From positions 24,799,822 to 24,863,821 of the forward strand of contig NC_037598.1 of assembly GCF_003073045.1 (NCBI RefSeq): a DNA stretch of 64,000 nt, written 5' to 3'. The notes below the pieces were generated by a model. It was given only the letters and a program-made list of their open reading frames with translations. It did not search any database and was not told the origin of the DNA. Of the stretch, positions 36,088 through 47,514 are shown one piece after another; within the stretch, counting starts at the first letter, position 1, and every line of letters starts with the position of its first letter. Position numbers and translations under genes: made by a program. The DNA is from Pomacea canaliculata. Taxonomy: Eukaryota; Mollusca; Gastropoda; Architaenioglossa; Ampullariidae.

Positions 36088-38028
36088 GATTGCTGAATGA
36101 GTGTTCTTAGCAACAGACTGACAAGCAGCAAACTAGGAACTCATCAAAAGGCTAATTATAGTTCTGGCGGGTTCTATTCCTTTAAGTGTACTTCACACAC
36201 ATAGATATAAACACATACACGCAATGCAAATTTTGTAAAATGTTACAAACACAGTCCAAATGAGTTATTGATTTGCATCTTCAGAAATGTATCTTCTTTT
36301 TTGATCATCTTAATGCAGCCCATGATTTGCTAGTCTTCATTTGAGAACAATACATTTAAATAATCATGAGATTATAGCTAATTCAAGAAGTTAGGTGGCT
36401 TCAAGATGTTGCTACTGTTAAAACTAATTCCACTAGAAAGGAGGATGGTCATCTGAAACATAGAATTTAAGAGAGCGTTATAAACATTTTGGTAAGGTAA
36501 CAATTAAGCTATAGCAATACAGTTAAACGTTTACATGATATAGGCATGCAAACCCAACCAAATAAGCTTTTAAAAAAGGCAGAAAGCAAGAAGAAAAATA
36601 TCTATTTATTAGTTGGCATAAAAATTCTTAGTTGGGACTGACAGCATGGATCGCAACTTTGTAGTTTAAAATTTTATCCAATTTATGAATTTAAATGAAG
36701 GTTTGCGGATATGTGACTTTCAAGTTTGATTCCCATGATTATACATTTATAAAACAACATGAAACTTTATTTCCTGATTAAACTTATACTTATATGTATT
36801 TTTTTATTTACCCTGTAAACATGCACATTCCTAAAGGCAAACTTTACTTTCTTAATTGTAAGGCTAATATATATATACCAATCACAATATTTGCAAATTA
36901 ATCCCATTAAAATCCTGGAAAACAGGATATTACAAAACTGCTTAGCACCTCAAATGTGAGTAACAAACTTGGTGGTATTATGGTCTTAATTACTATTATA
37001 TAATGCACAGTTGGCATGCTCTGCTAGAAAAAAATGCATATAAGCAGCACAAGTACTAATCCCGGGATATATTGTAGCACTCTCTAACATTCATGTCTTT
37101 TGATGCAAAACTAACAATATATTTTTAGTTGAAGCTAGAAATGAAAATTCCTCATGAAGAAGAACAGAATGACCCTTAATTATGATAATCATTAAGATTC
37201 ACAATCGGGATTTCACATGCATTCATCGGAGACGCAAATAGCCCTCGCCGGAAGTGTTGCTACAGTCAACAAAGAACCTTGCCCAAGGGACACAACTCTA
37301 ATAGTCGATGACGAGACCTCAACACGGATGTCAGAAAAAATATTGTCCGTACTTACAATGCTGGCTTCAGCGGAGCTGTTAAACATTAAATCCAGTACAC
37401 TGTGGGAGTTGGTCCGTGACTGCTGTAAAATCAATCGAGTTTAAATTCCTTGTACATGTGTGTTGTTATCGATCTTACGAAGATGTATCGCTCGCGGGCC
37501 GGTCATTTCGCCCCACAACAAAAGTCGTCCTACCTATTTTATCCGAAGACCCAAAAGTCAAATCGTCCCAAGCCCAAAGGCGAATCGATCACTGCATGAT
37601 GACACAAGTAGCTATTAATGTCAAATATTACTCAAAGAGCCAAACGCTGTCCGAACAATACAGATACGCAAGATCAGCTGCCTATTTTAACAAAACCATG
37701 CTAATAAGTAACGCCACCATTTACTATTAAAAAAAATAATTAAAAAATTAAGTGGCCGCTTGACAATACGCATCCAGAGAACGTATGTTACAATGGCAAA
37801 GAAACGCAATGTGGACCGACTATTGTTGTGGGTGAAATGACCTATCGCCATCACTAGCCACATAAACTGGAGTGAAAAGTAGTGTGTCGCGAAACTTTCC
37901 CACTGAAGGCAACTGTTTTTGCTTGCAGTTACTCTTCGTTCCGAGAACAGCTGTTGACTATTTCAGTTACGGGCTGAACCATCCAGCTGCCGCGATAGTA
38001 CTTCGAAGAAATACAGACAACTTAAGTC
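36088..38028. promoter_or_regulatory. Divergent intergenic region between EFCAB12-like gene and TMEM43
   Basis: The two genes point away from each other across 1.9 kb, so both promoters lie here. The EFCAB12-like side (36100-37200) is AT-rich. From about 37200 the DNA is richer in CpG, continuing to the TMEM43 start at 38029, which fits a CpG-containing promoter and 5' untranslated exon for TMEM43. Several overlapping open frames around 37210-37730 on both strands have no recognisable similarity and are probably chance frames. Confidence 0.4.
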
Positions 38029-41000
38029 ATGTATCGCCAACGGGTAAGACTGAAACTTCGGTTAGGATGATATGCGCAATATAATTTGGCATTCACATGA
38101 TTCAGTATCACGCTGTTCTCCATTTGATTAGGACTGAAGAGAGTAGCATGATTTTATATTGCTATTTTTATTTATAAAAAGACTAAGATCTGGAAGCAGT
38201 TGAAATGTCTGCTAACACTGACATTACATTTAGTTTCCAGACGACCCAGGCATGCACGTACCTCACCAGGAAACCTACACAAATGTCAAATATCGACAAA
38301 ATGCGACCTTCTTTGAACGTGTCAAGAGCAGTCTTGTAGCCATATTGATAGGGTTGATGCTAATTCTTGTGGCATCAGTCCTTTTGTTCTGGAATGAAGT
38401 GAGTATCATGTAAATTTTATATACCTAGAATGAAAATTCAAAGTATAAGCTGTCGTGAGACATTTATTTGCACATGAACATTTGTGGGTGGAGAAGGAGA
38501 GAATGTATTTACCATACATACCAATAATTAGATTATGTATATGCACACACAGACTGTCATACTTTAACTTTTTTTCCAAAAGATTCTATGACTTAGATGA
38601 TTGAGCTATTGCTGCATAAATGACAGCCATTGGTTTTTGTCTTACAGTGAACATGAATGAGCGACACTGTGAGAGACATTACTTCAACATGTTCATTTAT
38701 ATTATCTCTTTTATATATATCATGTATGTATATATTATTGCTGGTACGAGAACTATTTTGAATTGTCCCTGGGGATATTGTCATCCTTCTTCATTGTAGG
38801 ATAAATGTGTTTGTGTGTGTGTGATTTTATAGGGTCGAGCTGTGCAAACAGCGCAGTCCTTAGATGAAGGAATGAGAATTCTTGTTCATCTTGACACAAC
38901 AGATGTAGCATTTGAAAATAACAATTTACGTCTTGTCTACCTACAAGGACAACTCAGTTCTGAAGAGGTATGTGTATTTATATTTCTATTTGTTAAAAAT
39001 AAAATTTGTGCTAAGTAATTTCTGGAAAAAAAATGTTTTTTACTTGCCTAAAGGTAAAGATCTGTTAATTGAGACAAATGATAACGATGTCTTTTGCTTC
39101 ATTTTCCAGTGTGGTTTGTAAAATTAATTTATTGATAATGTGTAAACTATGATATTTAATCAAATATTTGTATCCTGATAAAGTACACAAAAGCTTATCA
39201 AGAAAGCAGTGTGTACAAAAATGTCATGGAGCCTGTCCAATTATCACCAAATAGAAGAGGATGATCTAATAATAGATATTATTTGGTATTATTGTAAAAT
39301 ATGAGAAAATCTTCTTCTGAAAAGTTTGTTTCATGAACAACATTGTGAAATCAGCAGTTTCATATCTTGCAGAGTCTGTTTGATCCAGTGTATCAAATTT
39401 CCATCCGTGCTGCTAGATTTCGCAGGATTATAGAAATGTACCAATGGGTGGAACATGAACAGAAACGGTTAGTGTGTACTGTTCTTTTAATTTATTTATG
39501 TGGACTAGGAAGTGTACCCTGACATTGCTATTACAAATGCTAGCTGTAGCCTAGCTTAGTTGTACTTTCAAGTTGTGCAGTTTCAGAGGATGAATAACTT
39601 AAAAAAATGTATCAGTGTTTGATTTTAGTATGTGTCATATACATTTTGTTGTATTTTTATTTATGTGCCTAACAGAGAAATCAAGGAAGGAGACCGTACA
39701 AGAGAAGAAACTGAGTATTCCTACTGTGAGTGGCTTATCTGGTCTACTGTTTGATGTTAATACATCATATACTTGGAACCTGTGTGATTCATGCACATTT
39801 TAAGAGCAAGACAGTATAGTTACTTTATCATGTTTAGTATGTGTGAAACTAAGTATTGCATCTACATCTGTGATACACATCTTTTCACTGCAAACAGACC
39901 TAAATCTTTTGTACAGCATACGCTGTAATATATATGACCAAAATCTTTTCAAGATGTAACTTCATATTTTATGATATAAAAAAGTCCTATAGTAGAAATA
40001 AAGATTAAAGAAGAAAAAAAAACATTGACAAAAGTTACCACTTAAGTCACATATACTGATTGCATGCATTACATATTGTTCTTAGAAAATATTAAAATAT
40101 TCTTGTAACTTTAAGACTGGTTATTTTGTTGCTTTTTTTTTCTTAAACAAATAGTTATTGTAATATTATATTCCTTTAATCACCTGGTTTTGATCACCGG
40201 ATACACACATCAAGGATGAATTTATAGCATTTTAATTTTTTTATTATGTTTTTAGCTCTGGAGTGGAACCAGGAAGTTATAAAGAGTGATTCATTCTACA
40301 GCACAGTTGGGCATGAGAATCCAAAGTAAACCTATAGTTGTTTTATTATTTGCATATAAACATTAGCATATTTTGAAAAAGCATTTAAATAATATGAGTA
40401 TGGAAACAAGGTTGAGTTGCTTTGTTCTCCAGCAATTTTTCTCCTTTCTTGTTCAACTTCTTGGTTTATTCATGTGACAGGTTTCTTTTAATTGCATGTT
40501 GCATTCTTGTTTCTCTTAAGTTTATTTTGTACTTGTAATTGCCTTATTATCTGTTTGTTGCCAATTTTACTTTAACAGCTGCCATTCTTCACTGTCACAT
40601 AGATGTTAGATTTAATTTTGGTGCTCATTTTGTTTTCTTTTCTCTGAAACTCTTACTTTAAATCCTCAACAACCAGTTGTAGAAGTGAGTGGTTTCTGTT
40701 ACATGAGAATATTACTGTATGGTTGTTGGCGATTTAATTTACTTCTGTATATAATTTCTCTACAGCACTTTGAGCAAATCGTTGGAAAAGTGCTCGATAA
40801 ATGTTAATTCTTCTTCTTATTATCATTATGCTAAAACTGGTGTTTGAAGTATGCTACAACACTATATCAACCAGAATGAAGACTGTAAGAATTGTATTTG
40901 CAAAGATGACTTTCTTAAATACCTTTTTGATATTTTTTTCTTCTAAATGAGAATTAAAAAAGTTAAAAGAAAGGGAAAAGATAGTCTCCTGACCTTTTGG

Positions 41001-44000
41001 TCACTGGGGAGTCAGGTTTAGAGACCATACTTTTCTAACAAATCTCACTGTGCCAAATGGTTATCAGACTGGTGTGTCTTTGGGTTTTGATGCAAGTACT
41101 CTAACCACTCTTCTGTCTGCATCCTGCCAGGGAGAATAATATGATATTTTTCAGAAAGATAAAAATCATGAGGTCTCTCTCTCTTTCTCTTTATCCTACA
41201 CACATGCATATATTCACTTTCTTTTTCTTCTTCTTGTGAAGTTCATGTTTTTTTAGTAGAGTGTCATTTGTTAAATGTACTTTTAAACAATATGAAAAAA
41301 AAATTGAATGCTGCAGCTGTAACATCTGTAACTTTGTCTGTTAAAGAAACTGGCACTCATTTTGGATGATGTAAATTGTTCGTTTGATAGTTACTTTTCA
41401 CTAGCTTATTGTTGTCAGTTTTCAACCTTTAAATGTTTATGCACAGCTCCATGCCATATCGATCTGAGACACAGGTTGCATCAGTAGTGAAAGTGGGAGC
41501 ATTTCATTTGTCATCAGGTAATGAATAATTTCTTTATACTTAACTAGGTGCCTCATAGGTAACTGAAGGTATCTTTGTTATAAATTTCAAAAGTTTATAT
41601 TTTACAATGGCTACTTTCATGAAAACTCCATTGTTGCATGCTATATTGTAAACCTATTGCATCATGTAATAATCTACATACATACTAGGTCTTCAGAAAT
41701 TACTTTTTTCTGCCATTTTTTCAAGTTTTGATGACTGCTTTATTTTGTTTTATTTTTTTTTAGCTTTGGTGGATCAGATAAGCGATTTCAGGCTGATACC
41801 ACCAGGGACCTCTGCATCACCAAAGGATCCATCCCTGATGTTTTTCAATGGCTACTATTATCATGGCTCGCCACAGAATCCAAAGGTAAGAGATTCACCT
41901 GTGTGATCCATCCGACTGTGCTTTTCTTTGAGAAGATTAATCTGAAGCTTTAAAATAAGAAGAAACATTCTTTAAAAACAATGAAAAAGAACAAAATTTA
42001 TTGACAAAAATGAAGAAAAAAATACAAGATCCAAGAAAAAAAGATCTCATCAATTACTTTTGGAAGTAGACATTAGCCACAATCTGCAGACTGAGTCAAA
42101 ATACACAGTTCTGATTCATCTTTCCTTAGAGAATTTGTTTTATATACACATGAATATATACACAGAAAATCCTTAGAAACTGTTTTTAGAAATTCAAATG
42201 AAAAACATATTATCTGTGTCATAAAGAAGATGTTTTATTTCATAACAAGTAGGTGGGGGATCTAAGAGTCAAGATTGAAGCTGCTGGAATCCTGCCTGAT
42301 TCAAATTTAGGACCACCCACAGATGTAAGTGATCAAATATGCTTTTGGAAGATTGAGGGTGCACACACATCTGTATGCATATGTATATGTAATCCATTGT
42401 TATTAAGGATAGTTTGTCCTGGACACTTTTATCATGAAGTAGATTCAACTTTTACCCTATAATTCTGAAACATATGCGATTCATGACATGAAACTCTTCT
42501 ATACTTAATTGAATTTTATTCCTAAGTACATTATTCATTCTTACAGGTAACCATTATTGCTAAACAAAAGGGTTCTAGACTTGAAGGCTACCAAACAGAA
42601 GCAGGAGACATACTTGAGATACTATATACCGAACTGCTCAGCCCCAAGGTTAGTAGAAAGAAAAATGTAAGCATGCAATTTCATCTCAGAATTTACATGA
42701 ATATGCTGCCCTTTGCCAACTGTTGCCTCCTGCTTTCCTTGCAAACACTGGAGGTAGTTAACAAAACAGTTTATCATGGAGTGCCACATACTTTGTCAAA
42801 TATTGATGCTGTTGTGAAATGATGTAATTTTAATTGTGACAATGCTTCAGTTTTAATCCCCCCTCCTCTCAAACATATACATGCTAGAAATTAAAAACTG
42901 TATGACTGATTTTTTTTTGCTGTTTTTTTTTAAAATTCTTGTGAATAATGACTTTCCAGCTGTAAGACTCAAATTAAAAAGAAGATGATTGCTGCAAACT
43001 GAATATTGTTGTCATGCTTCAGAAACTCTTTTTTTGTATATGTGAAGCAAATGGGGGAATGTTGAGAAAAAAGTTACTTAAGAATTTTTCTGAACATTTC
43101 TAAAATGAATCTTGCTTGCAGGATATTTTCTCCAAGAAGCATGCAGATAATACACTAATGACATGGGCCATTCGCTTTGGAGGCTGGTTGCTGATGTTTG
43201 TAGGATTTGGTTGTCTAACCAGCATCATTACAACATTAGGTGAGACAGTGCAGGGGTCGAGTTGGTGGCAATGGCTTTGATAAAAATGTTAACAATCATG
43301 TTGATGGTGGGCATGGTAACAATGACAACAGTCGCAATATATTTATGCTGTACAAATCAAATGTTTCAAAAACATTAGCCGCGTATCTTCATTAGGCTTC
43401 TGTATTATTTTACATGAATTTTCAACCATTTAACCTTTTACCTGTTCAGTGGATTCTATACCATGCCAAGCTCAAGTGTGTATTACAATGTTCAGTAATA
43501 AGTGTTCCAACAGATACCCTGTCACAAAACATCATCATTGCTGCCTCCCTGGAGCAAGGGACTGATTCTGAGATATTTTAGAACCTGAATTTAGAGTAAA
43601 CACCCAAGCATTTTAAAGACTGCATTGTCTGCTAATTATAATCTTCATCATTGTCCATTATCATTATCCATCATCAATGATAATATATTGGTAATATTAA
43701 TAACATGATGACATTTGATCAGATTTTGTTGCAGAATCTTTTTTCTTTTGAGAAAGGTATAATCGGGTGTAGTGATTTAGTGATTTACTATTTTGCTTTT
43801 AGCATTTGAATGACATTTTAGATGTTTTACACATTTTATTTTTTTTTAATTTTTTGTTGTTGATGCAAAGCAGCTTGTTCAAGTCCTGCAACTCTTGTGT
43901 TTCAGTGGACTGGATACCCTTGGTGCGTGATCTTGTTTCTGTTGGAGTGGGTACCTTGAATATGGCTCTTTCTGTGTCTCTCTCTCTTACTGTCATTGCA

Positions 44001-44123
44001 CTTGGCTGGATTCGGTATCGACCATGGCTAGGTTGTACTATTTTATTTATGGCATTTGTGCCATACATACTGGCCAGGTTCCGGAAGCCAAGTCCATTGG
44101 ACACCCGATACCGAAATGCATAA
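38029..44123 (+). CDS. TMEM43: TMEM43 (LUMA), nuclear-envelope/ER membrane protein, twelve exons, 410 aa
   Basis: Exons are 38029-38043, 38234-38398, 38833-38967, 39373-39467, 39676-39725, 40256-40325, 41447-41517, 41764-41885, 42253-42324, 42547-42648, 43122-43239 and 43906-44123, totalling 411 codons with the stop. Human TMEM43 has 400 residues. Matches to the human protein include FFWNEGRAVQTAQSLDEG, EMYQWVEHEQKRE, EEIEYSY-like EETEYSYSLEW, VGDLRVKIEAAG, VTIIAKQKGS and TLVDWIPLVRDLV. One N-terminal membrane segment (SLVAILIGLMLILVASVLFF) and a C-terminal cluster of three or so fit the family topology, with a large lumenal domain between. TMEM43 binds emerin and lamins at the inner nuclear membrane. 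I chose the 15-base first exon (MYRQR) because it joins in frame to an acceptor at 38232-38233; a start at the second-exon ATG, 38252, is the alternative. Confidence 0.95.
40690..40835 (+). mobile_element. SINE/LINE 3' tail in TMEM43 intron 6
   Basis: CACTTTGAGCAAATCGTTGG followed by AAAAGTGCTCGATAAATG and a CTT/ATT-rich tail is the 3' end signature of the dispersed family, here on the plus strand. How far the body extends to the left is unclear. Confidence 0.5.
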
Positions 44124-44958
44124 CTCCAGAAACCTGGAAACAGAGTTTTATTTGGTTTTTGTTTTTCAACTGTCATTCAGGTTTGTATGACAGGGTGTGG
44201 AGTGATAAAAGTATTCTTTACTTGTTTGTTGATTGATATTCTTAATCTGTTATGTGATGTCAATTTCTCTATGGTGAAAGAAAAATATAAAGAGAAATAT
44301 TATTTCTAATAGTTTTAAACGACTAATTAATTACAGATTAATGTGATACAGGAGAATATCTCATGAATAATAACAGGGACACTGTGGCAGTTTACAAAAG
44401 CTGTTTATCTCTATGTTGTATAAGCATGTTTCATGCTGGTTAGTATAAGATTTTACTGTACATTTGGCTCCGAAGTGAAGTTCTACCCCATTTGTTTTCT
44501 ACATCGCCAAAGAAAGGAAACCTGTTTGCATATATATACACACACTGTAGTACCTCAGCACCTAAACTCCTTTGTTCTCAAACAGCTAGGTCCTTGACCA
44601 ATATATTTTAGAGCTGTTTTGATGTTTGACGCTTAGAAAACATACTAAAACCTGTATGAAATTACATGTTTATCCATAGATTGGGGTGAAACAGAGGGGA
44701 AAGAGTCACTTTGCCCTCGATTTTAATCAGTAAAATTCTGTCTTGGTGCAGTGTTCATGATCTCCACCTAAAAATATGCATGAACTGTGTGTGAATCATT
44801 GTAAACACTTCTTTGGTAACCTCAAGTTTAAGGACATTAACATGCAACTGAAGTATTAAGAATCAGGTTCATTTTATTAACAGGCAGCTAGATGCTGCAG
44901 TATTGAAAAGATACACATATGTCAGATCATGTGTATTTTTATGTCTCATTTTATTTGA

Positions 44959-44981
44959 AATAAAAAGAAGTTATAAATAAA
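44959..44981 (+). terminator. TMEM43 polyadenylation signals
   Basis: Two AATAAA hexamers, at 44959-44964 and 44976-44981, lie about 840 bp after the TMEM43 stop and form the first strong paired signal downstream. Another AATAAA occurs near 45640. The assignment is by position only. Confidence 0.45.
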
Positions 44982-45954
44982 ATCAGCTCTGCATGGTTTG
45001 CTATAAAGCACATGAAGCTGTCCAGGACTTGGTGCATTAAAATAGAAGCTGGCATCTTTTATTTTTTTAAACTGCATTCTTCACTCATTCCTTTAGCACT
45101 TACATGTGACATTGTTGTAACTTCTTGTTGTGTGACAACATTATAAGTGTTGGTAATTATTCACTACTTTTTACTGCATGGTTGAAAATCTTGTGTTTTT
45201 TTATCCATTCTGTAAATTTCATTTCTTGGGGAGGGGAGAGATTTAAAAATATTTGTTGAAAAGCCTTATCTACTTGTTGCTCACACTGGATTATTTTCTG
45301 TTTATTTGTAGTACAGTCCTAAGTTTGGTATTTAAGCATTATCATTTTTTTGCACTTTAATTGGCAGTAGATCTTTTATTACATATGTGTTTAATAATCA
45401 TATGATTTATCTATATATTCCTTTTAAGCTTTTGTCATTATTTACCTTTTAAATATTAAAGTATTTAAAAAATCATTTCATTGATTTGTTTTTGCAGGAT
45501 ATGTATAAATGTCTGCAATTGTAAAAATTATTCATACTGATTCATGCATATTTGTACAGTGATACTGATGCGGATATCTGTGCACATTTGTACACACACA
45601 CTCTCTCATTCTCTCTTTCTTGCTCACTCATCAATTCAAAATAAATCACATACCTTGAATTAATAGATCGCGTTTATTGAGCTGAGCAAATGCACATAAT
45701 ATAAAAGGCATGAACACTGCATTAAGTTAAAAGAAAAGGTCTTCACATTTCAAAGCCAATGTATCTGTCAGAATTTTATCCTCTATGGAAAAAGGTGTTT
45801 CTAATTTTTTTTTTCCCCTTAGTTCAATACAACAGAAATATTCATTGATTTTATGCTACAGTACCCTGTAATGCAGATTTTATATCTTGACACTTGTCAG
45901 TTCTATAATGGTGGCCTCATTATCAACTACGTGCTGTGTAAGATTAACTGTTTG

Positions 45955-46120
45955 GTTGGTTTATTTAGTAGCAAAGTGCTTCCACCTTGAGGTGGTTTTG
46001 CACTATTGGTGAGGGAAGAAAACCCCCGATGAACAACCCTGCAAACAGGTGTCACATGCAGAGAGTGCCCCGAGACATGATCTGAACTCTTTTAACCACT
46101 ACACTACCAGCCCCCTGTGT
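45955..46120. repeat. Dispersed repeat remnant downstream of TMEM43
   Basis: CAAAGTGCTTCCACCTTGAG, GAAAACCCCCGATGAACAAC and a closing ACCACTACACTACCAGCC look like a degenerate molluscan SINE body. This is from the look of the sequence only. Confidence 0.35.
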
Positions 46121-47514
46121 AAGATTAAATTTTATGTAGGAGGACTATCAACACCTTATTTAAAAACTAATGTTCTATTACTAAATCAGTTTATGTTAGA
46201 AAAAATATGAACAAAGGATGTAAATAGGGTAGTCTTCTGCCTCGTACTTAAATTTTAATTGACATTCTATACAACTACTCTGTGTTAAGTGGATTGATAC
46301 ATGGACTTTTATCACCAATATTCAGTCATCGAACCAATCTGCATCTTTCATAAGCTAACAGTTAATTCCATAATAAGGTAGGTTTCCTTATACGAAATTA
46401 GAATATGAATTCTTATACAGAGCAATGAAATGCAGCATTTAAATGTACCTGCAGCTGTTTATAAAAAGTATGTGAAAGGCAGAGAACTCTGCAGGTAACC
46501 TGTTTAGTCTTTCGATAATCATGACCTTTGAAGACTCTGCATGTACAATGTAACACAATATATTTTAACATAAATCCATAGAGATAAAAATCCAAGTAAA
46601 AATTTAGTTCACAACAATATAGTAACCAGTGTCACATCTTAGACAAAACAAGACAAAATAATTGCTCTAAGGTCATCTAAACGATGACCAAATACTGATT
46701 TTACATACTAAGGCATTATACTAAAAAATAGCTTTGTTTATAAGCTGTGCAGAAAATGTAGTTGGCACTTATGTGTAACATTCAAAAAATAACAATTGCT
46801 GATAAAAAAGAATATAAAAACTGAAACTGAAATTAATATTTAGAGAATTGGACAACTGCTTGAACATTATGGCAAAAAGTTGTCTTTTTGTTAGCTATAA
46901 AATCTGAAACATAATTATTAAGTAATATCTAAAACTGAGCTCCTTTTGCAATCTCATACTTTTATTCTTCGCTCTCATCACATAAAAAAACATACATATA
47001 TAAATATATCTATGAAATATGTGTGATTTGAATATGAAGTAAAAACAATTATGTTGTCTTATGTCTAACAATTATGCTGATGGATGATGCTCGTAGCAGT
47101 GCCTAAAATATGTACATAAAGAGGAAACAGTTTGGCATCACAAACATGCTGTATAAGCATACTAATAAGATGTTTCCTACTTGAGTAAATGCATGTATTT
47201 GTGGAAGAAAACCTGGTAATTCTAGTACTGTACATGCAGAAGTAGTTCAAAGCCTGGTGTTTACAGTGATACAATTTATTTGTAATATGCTTTTAGCATA
47301 TGACACGAAATGAAGATCAACTGTAAAACCTTAACTAAAAATTTTTAAAAATGCAGAAGACAAAACTTAAACAGAGTCTTTGAAACTACCAGAAATGTTC
47401 ATGAAAATGAACAGATTATAGAAACCTTTTTATGTAAAAGTTTGTCACATTATTTTGCCATCTTCATCAAAGGAAAATTGATGAAACTAAATAATGGCAT
47501 ATTTAAAAATTTGT

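Larger units (their letters stand above)
44124..47514. other. TMEM43 3' untranslated region and intergenic DNA
   Basis: The first 0.85 kb is probably TMEM43 3' untranslated sequence, ending near the AATAAA signals at 44959-44981. The remainder is AT-rich with a degenerate dispersed repeat at about 45955-46120; the last part before 47515 may be the 3' untranslated region of the minus-strand gene that ends there. No other gene is supported. Confidence 0.45.

Noticed and set aside
37213-37730. Overlapping open frames on both strands upstream of TMEM43
   Set aside because: No conserved motif, no splice logic with either neighbour; probably chance frames in CpG-richer promoter DNA.
43799-44176. 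Minus-strand frame across the last TMEM43 exon
   Set aside because: Antisense shadow of a proven exon; no splice sites or similarity.
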